DNA of 13,019 bases from Aquificaceae bacterium (GTDB lineage: Bacteria > Aquificota > Aquificia > Aquificales > Aquificaceae): assembly GCA_015492115.1 (NCBI GenBank), contig WGFS01000124.1, positions 1 through 13,019 of the forward strand, given 5' to 3'. The notes under the pieces are model-generated. The model saw only the letters and a program-made list of their open reading frames with translations, did no database searches and had not been told where the DNA came from. Shown here in pieces: positions 1 to 5,615 of this stretch. The translations under genes and the position numbers were made by a program. How positions within the stretch are numbered: the first letter of the stretch is position 1; the number at the start of each line of letters is the position of its first letter.

Positions 1-1
1 G

Positions 2-784
2 AAGGGGATAATCGCCAAGCACATAGAGACCGAGGAGGAGTACGACAGGGCTAAGAACGCAGGGGTTGACTACTTCCAGGGGTACTTCCTTGCCAAACCG
101 ATACCCATAAGGGACATAAGAAGCCTCTACTTCATGAAGGGAACGGTTGTAAAGCTCTACGAGGCTCTGAAGAACAGAGACCTGAAGAAGGTCGCTGAGG
201 TCATAGAGCAGGACGTTGGGGCAACGTACAGGCTTCTGAGGTTCGTCAAGTCCCTGTACAGGGAGAGGGCTCACGACATAAACTCCGTTGAGGACGCCAT
301 ATCCTTCCTCAGCCTCAACAACGTTGCCAACTTCACCCTCGCCCTCGCTATAACGGAGCTCTTCGCGGTTCATGAGGAGGAGGAACTCATAAAGAGGTCT
401 CTCCTAAGGGCAAGTCTCTCCGAGGAGCTCGCCAGACTCTACGCGCCCGGACTGGAGGAGAAAGCCTACATAACTGGGCTCTTCTCTCTCACCGATGAGC
501 TCATGGGTGAGCACCCTCAGGAGATAGCGAGGGAGCTTGAGCTTGACGAGGACATAGTTGAGGCTTACGAGAGCAGGTACAACGAGCTGGGTTTGATCCT
601 CTCACTGGTTGAGCTTCTTGAAGAGGACATGAACAACGAGGAGATAATAGAGAAGGTCGCCAACATACTCAAAGCTCCCAAGACCAAAGTTAAGAAGGCT
701 ATACAGAACGCAAAGAAGATAACGAAGGAGATAACCTCAACGGGGAAGAAGCCCACCAGGAGAAAGAGGAAGGCTACTCAGTAG
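2..784 (+). CDS. EAL-HDOD domain signalling protein, C-terminal part (5' end outside window)
   Basis: The reading frame is open from base 2, so the true start lies left of the window and 260 residues are visible. The first ~35 residues match the end of an EAL (cyclic-di-GMP phosphodiesterase) domain: the HIET segment and the GVDYFQGYFLAKP signature. From about residue 45 an all-helical HDOD domain follows, with the typical segments LLRFVKS, INSVEDAISFLSL and NNVANFTLAL. This is the YuxH-like EAL-HDOD arrangement. The EAL catalytic motifs lie outside the window, so whether it degrades cyclic-di-GMP or only binds it cannot be judged. An internal ATG at 134 falls exactly at the domain junction and should not be taken as the gene start. 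The last ~35 residues are strongly Lys/Arg-rich. Its stop overlaps the convergent ccsA stop by 11 bases. Family call firm, activity unknown. Confidence 0.85.
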   Translation, partial: KGIIAKHIETEEEYDRAKNAGVDYFQGYFLAKPIPIRDIRSLYFMKGTVVKLYEALKNRDLKKVAEVIEQDVGATYRLLRFVKSLYRERAHDINSVEDAISFLSLNNVANFTLALAITELFAVHEEEELIKRSLLRASLSEELARLYAPGLEEKAYITGLFSLTDELMGEHPQEIARELELDEDIVEAYESRYNELGLILSLVELLEEDMNNEEIIEKVANILKAPKTKVKKAIQNAKKITKEITSTGKKPTRRKRKATQ

Positions 785-1709
785 CGTAGCTGTGCAGTCC
801 CGGGAAGTACAGGTTTATCGCAAAGAAGCATATAAGGACTGTGATGAACCCAAACACAACCATCCAGGCGACCCTTTTCCCTCTCCAGCCCATCAACTGT
901 CTTGCATGCAGGTAGGCACCGAAGAAGAGCCAGACTATTAGCGACCACACCTCTTTGGGGTCCCAGCTCCAGTATCCTCCCCACGCCTCGTTAGCCCACG
1001 CAGCGCCTAAGATTATTGACGCGGTCCAGACGGGGAAGACTATCGCTATGGACTTGTAGGTTATCTCGTCAAGCACGTCCTTTGAGGGGAGGAACCTGCT
1101 GATGAACTCGTTGTCCTTGAACTTCTCCTTTATCAGGTAGGCTACCGCTCCTCCAAAGGCGACGGTGAACCCTGCGTAGCCTATGAACGCCGTTACAACG
1201 TGTATATACAGCCAGTAGCTCCTGAGAGCTGGCATTAGAGGCTGTATCTGGTGAGACGCCTTGAACACAGCGTAGGCTGAGGTGAAGAAGACCAGCGGTG
1301 CGACGAAGGCGCCTATGAGCTTGAAACCGTACTTCCTCTCTATCAAGAGGTATATGGAGCCTGCGATAAAGCTCCAGAAGGTGAGGGCTTCAAAGAGGTT
1401 GCTCCACGGGGGATGAAATACGCCCATCTGGTAGCTCTCTATCGCCCTCCTGAGCATGCCCGTCAGGTTTAGGACGAGGCCTGTAAAGAGTATGCCCGTC
1501 GCCATGTTCCCGAGGATCCTCTCCCTTATCAGCAGGTATGCGATGTAGATAAGTGCGGAGAGTCCGTAAACGAGCATGGCGGACTTGTACCAGAAGGTAT
1601 TCTCATAGGGCAGGAGGGAAAGGAATCCCGATGTGGCGATCCCTCCCAGCACAAAGAGAGTATCTATCGGCAGGCTGAAACGCTTCTTCTCAACTATTAC
1701 CTCTTTCAT
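774..1709 (-). CDS. ccsA: System II cytochrome c biogenesis protein CcsA/ResC (WWD heme-handling protein; called CcsB in some databases)
   Basis: A 311-residue polytopic membrane protein with roughly eight hydrophobic helices. The signature is the WWD heme-binding segment WGGYWSWDPKEVW at residues 243-255. The PPWSNLFEALTFW segment (about 100-112) and His170, His268 and His306 (FPGLHSY near the C-terminus) are at positions typical of the family's conserved and heme-ligand residues. In the family it carries heme across the cytoplasmic membrane and, with the ResB-like partner, attaches it to CxxCH motifs of apocytochromes c. No ResB-like gene is in this window. It is the last gene of the rpsF-ssb-rpsR-rplI unit, starting 12 bases after the rplI stop, with a palindrome in the gap and no close Shine-Dalgarno, so it may be translationally coupled or have its own promoter. 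Its 3' end overlaps the EAL-HDOD gene by 11 bases. Confidence 0.93.
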   Translation of the reverse strand: MKEVIVEKKRFSLPIDTLFVLGGIATSGFLSLLPYENTFWYKSAMLVYGLSALIYIAYLLIRERILGNMATGILFTGLVLNLTGMLRRAIESYQMGVFHPPWSNLFEALTFWSFIAGSIYLLIERKYGFKLIGAFVAPLVFFTSAYAVFKASHQIQPLMPALRSYWLYIHVVTAFIGYAGFTVAFGGAVAYLIKEKFKDNEFISRFLPSKDVLDEITYKSIAIVFPVWTASIILGAAWANEAWGGYWSWDPKEVWSLIVWLFFGAYLHARQLMGWRGKRVAWMVVFGFITVLICFFAINLYFPGLHSYATE

Positions 1710-1711
1710 GG

Positions 1712-1726
1712 CTTAAATAATTTAAG
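1712..1726. promoter_or_regulatory. 15-bp perfect palindrome between rplI and ccsA
   Basis: CTTAAAT, a central A, then ATTTAAG form a perfect inverted repeat that includes the rplI stop codon and ends two bases before the ccsA start codon. It is AT-rich, unlike its surroundings. It could be an operator or part of an internal promoter for ccsA. I see no convincing -35 element, and there is no U-run after it, so it is not an intrinsic terminator. It could also be chance. Confidence 0.35.
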
Positions 1727-2174
1727 ACTTCTCCTCGGGTTTGACATCAAGCTTTATCTCAACGGAGACATCCCTGTGGGGGCGTATGGTTATCGTGTAG
1801 AGACCCACCTGCTTTATGGCGTGGGGAAAGACCACGTTCTTCCTGTCTATCTCTATACCCTGTTCCTTGAGAGCGCTCACCACATCACCTGCTGTAACCG
1901 CTCCAAAAAGCTTTCCCCCTTCTCCAACGGGCTTCTTTACCTCAACAACGACACCCTCAAGCTTCTTGGCAAGTTCCTGAGCCTTTTTCTTCTCCCTCTC
2001 TATCTTTCTTCTCTTCTGCTTGAGCACCTCCTGTATGTGTCTTATATTCCCCTCGGTCGCTGGAACCGCGTACCCTCTGGGGAGGAGGTAGTTGTTGGCA
2101 AAGCCCTTCTTAACCTCTATCACATCTCCAAAGAAGCCGTAACCCTCAAGATCTCTCGTGAGTATAACCTTCAT
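1722..2174 (-). CDS. rplI: 50S ribosomal protein bL9
   Basis: 150 residues, the normal length for bL9. The N-terminal RNA-binding domain is plain: MKVILTRDLEGYGFFGDVIEVKKG followed by the NNYLLPRGYAVPAT signature (about residues 28-41). A Lys/Glu-rich connecting helix (about 50-75) leads to the C-terminal domain with LFGAVTAGDVVSAL. It binds domain V of 23S rRNA near the L1 stalk and helps keep the reading frame. It lies 15 bases after rpsR, with AGGAGG 5 bases before the ATG. The order S6-SSB-S18-L9 is the classic bacterial arrangement, here with one extra gene inserted. Confidence 0.97.
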   Translation of the reverse strand: MKVILTRDLEGYGFFGDVIEVKKGFANNYLLPRGYAVPATEGNIRHIQEVLKQKRRKIEREKKKAQELAKKLEGVVVEVKKPVGEGGKLFGAVTAGDVVSALKEQGIEIDRKNVVFPHAIKQVGLYTITIRPHRDVSVEIKLDVKPEEKS

Positions 2175-2189
2175 CCTGAACCTCCTGAA

Positions 2190-2411
2190 TTAAACCACAA
2201 CGTAGGGCAGGAGTGCAAGCTGACGTGCCCTCTTTATCTGTAGAGCTAACCTCTTCTGGTGCTTACTGCAGAGGTTCGTCTGCCTCCTTGACTTTATCCT
2301 TGCCCTGTCGGTCATGAACTGCCTGAGTTCTTCGTAGTTCTTGTAGTCGGGCTCCTTTTTATTCTCGCAGAAGTAACAGACCTTCCTCTTGGTTGGTCTC
2401 TTAATAGCCAT
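2190..2411 (-). CDS. rpsR: 30S ribosomal protein bS18 (zinc-binding type)
   Basis: 73 residues from the ATG at 2411, which has AGGAGGT seven bases upstream and gives the normal S18 N-terminus (MAIKRPTKRK). An ATG at 2456 in the same frame would add 15 residues encoded inside the upstream gene and is not supported. The core NYEELRQFMTDRARIKSRRQTNLC matches bS18, which pairs with S6 on the 16S central domain. CYFC near the N-terminus and CSKH after the core form a probable four-ligand zinc site, so this is the zinc-containing (C+) form of S18. The start codon lies one base after the stop of the PhnD-like gene, implying tight translational coupling. Confidence 0.96.
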   Translation of the reverse strand: MAIKRPTKRKVCYFCENKKEPDYKNYEELRQFMTDRARIKSRRQTNLCSKHQKRLALQIKRARQLALLPYVVV

Positions 2412-2412
2412 C

Positions 2413-3123
2413 TCAAACCTCCTGAATAAGTTTCTCCAAGTAATTGAGGGATTCAACAGGATACCACCTGCCTATCCTGAGCTGTTCCAATATTTTAGCA
2501 CCTTCCTCGTCCTCCGGCATCTCCTCAAGGGTCTGGAGTATCAGCCCCCTGTACTGCTGTAGCTCTGGTGCAAGCATTATTATGTGAGAGCTAAGCCTTT
2601 CATCGCTCTCATATATGGGAACCACGTTCCTCTTTGAGAGGTCGGAGACCTGATCCCAGAAGTCCTTGTAGAGGAAGCCGTAGGGGGCTACTCCCTTTGC
2701 CACGTCGTTGAGAACGTTCTGCCATGACCCTCTGTAACCGAGATCGTAATTCACACCTTCTCTCTTGAGAATGCGCATTCCCAGATAGGTTGCAAACTGG
2801 TTCTCAACGCAGAGAACCCTGTTCCCGCTGATCGCTTTTAGCTCTGGCTCAGCATCCCTGTTTGCTATTATCACGACCTCGTCGTAGTTGTCGTTGCCTG
2901 CGACAGGGATGAATCTCCTCTCAACATGTATCTTCAAGGCGTCAAGGGGATTTGAGTAGGTCATGTCCACACGGGGAAAGCTCTTGTAGTAACACTCAAA
3001 CTCAAAGCATTGCTCCATCGTCAGGTCAACTCCGATCTTCTGGGATATATAGGTTATGAAGTAGAGCCAGTTGACCTTGTTCTTTGTTGAGTCATGGGGA
3101 CAAACCGCCACCTTAATGTGCAC
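2413..3123 (-). CDS. Cytosolic PhnD-like periplasmic-binding-fold protein of unknown role
   Basis: 236 residues from a GTG start with a strong GGGAGGGG ribosome site. The sequence reads like the PhnD/SsuA/transferrin-like binding fold: VDMTYSNPLDALK (lobe I loop), FIPVAGNDNYDEVVII, an ISGNRVLCVENQFATYLGM segment in place of the usual substrate-loop Ser/Thr cluster, and a C-terminus LEEMPEDEEGAKILEQLRIGRWYPV as in phosphonate-binding proteins. No signal peptide or lipobox is present: it starts MHIKVAVCPHD directly on a core strand, so it should be cytosolic. It sits inside a ribosomal-protein operon, 11 bases after ssb and one base before rpsR, not beside transporter genes. The ligand is unknown; a cytosolic sensor or a repurposed scaffold is an inference. 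Fold assignment is moderately confident. Confidence 0.7.
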   Translation of the reverse strand: MHIKVAVCPHDSTKNKVNWLYFITYISQKIGVDLTMEQCFEFECYYKSFPRVDMTYSNPLDALKIHVERRFIPVAGNDNYDEVVIIANRDAEPELKAISGNRVLCVENQFATYLGMRILKREGVNYDLGYRGSWQNVLNDVAKGVAPYGFLYKDFWDQVSDLSKRNVVPIYESDERLSSHIIMLAPELQQYRGLILQTLEEMPEDEEGAKILEQLRIGRWYPVESLNYLEKLIQEV

Positions 3124-3134
3124 ACTTCCCCTCC

Positions 3135-3590
3135 CTAAAAAGGTATCTCGTCGTCCTCATCAAAGGGCTCCTGCTTTTCTTCAAGGTTCTTCAGCTCTTC
3201 CTCAAGCCTGTTTATGTCTGAACCGCCTTCGGAGGGGACTATCTCCTCCTCTTCAACCTCTTCTATCCTGGGTTTCCTTATTATCCTCACAGCCTCTGCA
3301 ATTATCCTCACCCTGCTGTAGTTCTTTCCATCCTGTCCAGTCCATCTATCCTGGCTGAGCCTTCCCTCAATAACGACCTGATAACCCTTTGATAACCTCT
3401 CCGCCAGGTCTTCAGCGAGTGATCCGAAAGCCTTTATGTCAAAGAAGTGGCTCTCCTCCTTCCAGTCCTCACCCTGTCTGTACCTTCTGTTCCAGACAAC
3501 TCCGAACTCTGTGACCGCGGTTCCGGAGGGCAGGTACTTGATCACGGGGTCTTTGGTAAGCCTTCCTATAAGTAAAACCTTATTTAGCAC
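3135..3590 (-). CDS. ssb: Single-stranded DNA-binding protein
   Basis: 151 residues. The N-terminal OB fold (about residues 1-105) starts MLNKVLLIGRLTKDPVIKYLPSG and contains ESHFFDIKAFGSLAEDLAE and KGYQVVIEGRLSQDRW, all typical of bacterial SSB. A Glu-rich linker of about 40 residues ends in the canonical acidic tip DDEIPF, the docking site for partner proteins such as recombination and replication factors. It coats single-stranded DNA during replication and repair. Its start overlaps the rpsF stop by 11 bases, consistent with coupled translation in the rpsF-ssb-rpsR unit. Confidence 0.97.
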   Translation of the reverse strand: MLNKVLLIGRLTKDPVIKYLPSGTAVTEFGVVWNRRYRQGEDWKEESHFFDIKAFGSLAEDLAERLSKGYQVVIEGRLSQDRWTGQDGKNYSRVRIIAEAVRIIRKPRIEEVEEEEIVPSEGGSDINRLEEELKNLEEKQEPFDEDDEIPF

Positions 3591-3921
3591 CCTTTATAAC
3601 CTCGCTCTCCTTGATCTGGAAGTTCAGCCACCTGATGATGTCCTCGTTTATCTTGAACTGGAAGTCAAGCTCGTTGGGTAGCTCCGGGTTCTCGGTCTTG
3701 TACTGGACGAGGAAGTATCTCCCGTGGTTGAAGTTATCAATCCTGTAGGCGAGGGTCTTGGTTCCCCAGTCCTGGAAGTGGAGTATCTCTCCGCCCTTGG
3801 ACTCAATGAACTTCCTGATCTCCTCCGCCTTCTGTTTAACCTCTTCCTCTGTGAAGGTGGGCTTGAGGACGAAGACTGTCTCGTAAAACCTCGTGGTCTT
3901 GTAGTGCCTGTGCCTCGGCAT
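3580..3921 (-). CDS. rpsF: 30S ribosomal protein bS6
   Basis: 113 residues with the bS6 ferredoxin-like pattern: RFYETVFVLKPTFTEEEV, GGEILHFQDWGTKTLAYRI and the HGRYFLVQYK strand. It binds S18 and the 16S central domain. The ATG at 3921 is preceded by AGGAGG at 3928-3933, six bases away. That site is complementary to a CCTCCTG stretch just upstream (see leader hairpin). In several phyla the S6:S18 complex binds its own mRNA leader, so a structured rpsF leader here is plausible for autoregulation. First gene of the six-gene unit. Confidence 0.96.
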   Translation of the reverse strand: MPRHRHYKTTRFYETVFVLKPTFTEEEVKQKAEEIRKFIESKGGEILHFQDWGTKTLAYRIDNFNHGRYFLVQYKTENPELPNELDFQFKINEDIIRWLNFQIKESEVIKGAK

Positions 3922-3927
3922 CTCTCA

Positions 3928-3964
3928 CCTCCTGGTCTTTCTGGTCCCCTCCTCCAGCAGGAGG
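3928..3964 (-). promoter_or_regulatory. rpsF leader hairpin sequestering the Shine-Dalgarno, with competing alternative stem
   Basis: Read on the minus strand, CCTCCTG (3964-3958) is perfectly complementary to CAGGAGG (3934-3928), which contains the rpsF Shine-Dalgarno. Inside it CTGG (3957-3954) pairs with CCAG (3944-3941), leaving a 9-base loop and a 6-base bulge AAAGAC on the 3' side. A mutually exclusive stem pairs CCTCC (3964-3960) with GGAGG (3955-3951) across TGCT, which would free the ribosome site. This looks like an on/off translational switch for the S6 operon. The CCG bulge described for S6:S18 leaders elsewhere is not seen, so the ligand is not shown by sequence. Confidence 0.5.
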
Positions 3965-3975
3965 GAACGAGGTAA

Positions 3976-3992
3976 GTGATAGATTTTATCAC
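3976..3992 (-). promoter_or_regulatory. Candidate rpsF-operon -10 box within a 17-bp palindrome
   Basis: GTGATA, five bases, TATCAC form a perfect 6-bp inverted repeat between the speE stop and rpsF. On the minus strand it contains TAAAAT (3988-3983), a good -10 box that would start transcription near 3976 and give a leader of about 55 bases. The -35 region (about 4005-4011) is poor. The repeat could be an operator covering the -10. It has no following U-run, so it is not a convincing speE terminator. Confidence 0.35.
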
Positions 3993-3998
3993 AAATTC

Positions 3999-4844
3999 TC
4001 AATACCTGAACTCTCCCTCCATAACCCTCTCGTAGAAGCTCTCTGGCAGGAAGGCGTATCTGTGCATGTCCGCAGAGTATATCTTGGTCTGAACCTTCAC
4101 CTCTCTGGAGGGCTCCCTCACCGGATGCTTTTTGGACGCTATTGAGTAAGTCCACCAGTAGCCTGCGTATATGGGCACCACCGAGGTGTAGAGGTCAACT
4201 ATAGGAAAGACCTTCTGGAGGTTCTTCTGGACTTTCACCACCATGTCCAGGTGGTAGTGTATGGACTCGGTCTGTCCGACGAATATGCCGTCCTCCTTCA
4301 GAGCCCTGTGAACGAACCTGAAGAAATCCTCCGTTGTGAGCACGTGGGCAAAACCCACCGGGTCTGTGGAGTCAACTATGACCACGTCAAACTCACCCTC
4401 GTAGTCCTGAATGTACTTGTAGCCGTCCTCGTTGACCACTATAGCCCTCGGGTCATCAAAGCCAGAAGAGAGTGTGGGGAAGAACCTCTTTGAGACCTCT
4501 ATGACTTCTTTGTCTATGTCCACCAATACCGCACGTTTTACACTCCCGTGCTTGAGAACCTCCCTCAGAGTTCCGCCGTCTCCACCGCCTATGATGAGGA
4601 CGTCCTCGGGGTTGGGGTGTGCGTGCAGGGGAACGTGGGCGAGGTACTCGTGATACATGAACTCGTACTTCTCATCCAGCTGAACTACGCCGTCCAAGAC
4701 CAGTAGCTTCCCGAACTCGGGGGATTCTAAGACCAGTATCTCCTGATACTCGCTCTTGGACTCGTAAAGAACCTTACTCACCGCATAGCAGTGCCTTATG
4801 GGTGCGTAGGGGTCTCTCTCTATAAAGAAGACGTCTCTCATCAT
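3999..4844 (-). CDS. speE: Spermidine synthase (polyamine aminopropyltransferase)
   Basis: 281 residues, close to the usual length. The Rossmann methyltransferase-like core shows VLIIGGGDGG (residues 82-91, binding decarboxylated SAM), VDIDKEVIEVSKRFFP (108-123), and DSTDP (158-162) carrying the catalytic-region Asp. N-terminal MYHEYLAHVPL is the polyamine-site signature. It transfers aminopropyl groups from decarboxylated SAM to putrescine or a longer diamine; thermophiles often make long or branched polyamines, so the acceptor is uncertain. The start ATG overlaps the rsmA stop (ATGA), so the two are coupled. A second ATG directly after gives an equally good start with a better distance (7 bases) from AGGA. 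Confidence 0.95.
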   Translation of the reverse strand: MMRDVFFIERDPYAPIRHCYAVSKVLYESKSEYQEILVLESPEFGKLLVLDGVVQLDEKYEFMYHEYLAHVPLHAHPNPEDVLIIGGGDGGTLREVLKHGSVKRAVLVDIDKEVIEVSKRFFPTLSSGFDDPRAIVVNEDGYKYIQDYEGEFDVVIVDSTDPVGFAHVLTTEDFFRFVHRALKEDGIFVGQTESIHYHLDMVVKVQKNLQKVFPIVDLYTSVVPIYAGYWWTYSIASKKHPVREPSREVKVQTKIYSADMHRYAFLPESFYERVMEGEFRY

Positions 4845-5584
4845 CTCTCTTCCTGATACACATTATACAGCCTCAGAAAATCCTCCACCGAGAGCTCCTC
4901 AACCCTCGCCCTTGGATCTATTCCGCTTTTCAGGAGCACCCTTTCCGGTATCTTCTTTTTTAGCATCTTCCTCCTGTCCGCAAAGAGTTTGGTGAGAAAG
5001 CCCTTGTATCTCTTCATATCAAGCTCCGGAGGAGCTTCCTTCCTGACACACCTTATAACTCCCGAATCAACCTTCGGTGGGGGGACGAAGAACCTCGGAG
5101 GGACGCTCATGAGGTAGCTCGTCTCGTAAAATGTGTTTAGAAAAACGGCGAGCCAGCCTGTTTCCGACTTGAGGGTGAGCTTTAAGGCGACCTCCTTCTG
5201 GAGCATGAAGACACCCACCGGTACACAGTTGTGATGGAAGACCACGTTCTCCACTATCAGAGAACCCACGTTGTAGGGGAGGTTTCCCACGAGCTTTAGC
5301 TCCTCTCCGAGAGAGCAGAGGTCAAACCTGCCCGCATCAGCCCTTATGACCTCAAGGCGGTCGTCCTCTATGGTGCTGAGTTTTTCCACCATCTCGGGGT
5401 CAAGCTCAAGGACATAGAGCTTTCTCAACGGATACTCAAGCAGGACCCTTGTGAGGTTTCCCGTTCCCCCTCCTATCTCAACCACCACATCTTTGTCCTG
5501 TATATCAAGACTACCCGCTATCTTCTCAAGAACTCCTCTGGATACGAGTAGGTGCTGACCGTAAGACTTTTTAAGCCTTCCCAT
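4841..5584 (-). CDS. rsmA: 16S rRNA dimethyladenosine transferase RsmA (KsgA)
   Basis: 247 residues from the ATG at 5584, which gives the family N-terminus GRLKKSYGQHLL. A longer in-frame ORF reaches back to 5707, but that stretch runs antisense through the divergent carboxylase gene and encodes nothing family-like. SAM motif I is EIGGGTGNLT, the acidic strand LYVLELDPE follows, and the catalytic NLPYNVGS (motif IV) is intact, as is PPRFFVPPPKVDSGV. It dimethylates two adjacent adenosines near the 3' end of 16S rRNA late in 30S assembly. The upstream gap to the divergent gene is only 31 bases and no Shine-Dalgarno is visible, so its mRNA leader must be very short. Overlaps speE by 4 bases. 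Confidence 0.95.
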   Translation of the reverse strand: MGRLKKSYGQHLLVSRGVLEKIAGSLDIQDKDVVVEIGGGTGNLTRVLLEYPLRKLYVLELDPEMVEKLSTIEDDRLEVIRADAGRFDLCSLGEELKLVGNLPYNVGSLIVENVVFHHNCVPVGVFMLQKEVALKLTLKSETGWLAVFLNTFYETSYLMSVPPRFFVPPPKVDSGVIRCVRKEAPPELDMKRYKGFLTKLFADRRKMLKKKIPERVLLKSGIDPRARVEELSVEDFLRLYNVYQEER

Positions 5585-5615
5585 CTCGTAAGAAGATAGT
5601 CGTATAATTACACGG
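5585..5615. promoter_or_regulatory. Divergent promoter gap between rsmA and the biotin carboxylase gene
   Basis: On the plus strand a perfect TATAAT at 5603-5608 ends seven bases before the ATG at 5616, so transcription would begin at or next to the start codon, and there is no Shine-Dalgarno: a leaderless mRNA is predicted. On the minus strand the same bases read TAATTATAC, and TATACG (5606-5601) could serve as an rsmA -10 box. The two -10 candidates share bases. No good -35 is visible for either direction. Confidence 0.5.

Noticed and set aside
2412..2456. Upstream in-frame start for rpsR adding 15 residues
   Set aside because: The extra part lies inside the preceding gene; ATG 2411 gives the standard S18 N-terminus and has AGGAGGT.
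3976..3992. Palindrome after the speE stop as an intrinsic terminator
   Set aside because: There is no U-run after the stem, and the stem is AT-rich with only 6 bp.
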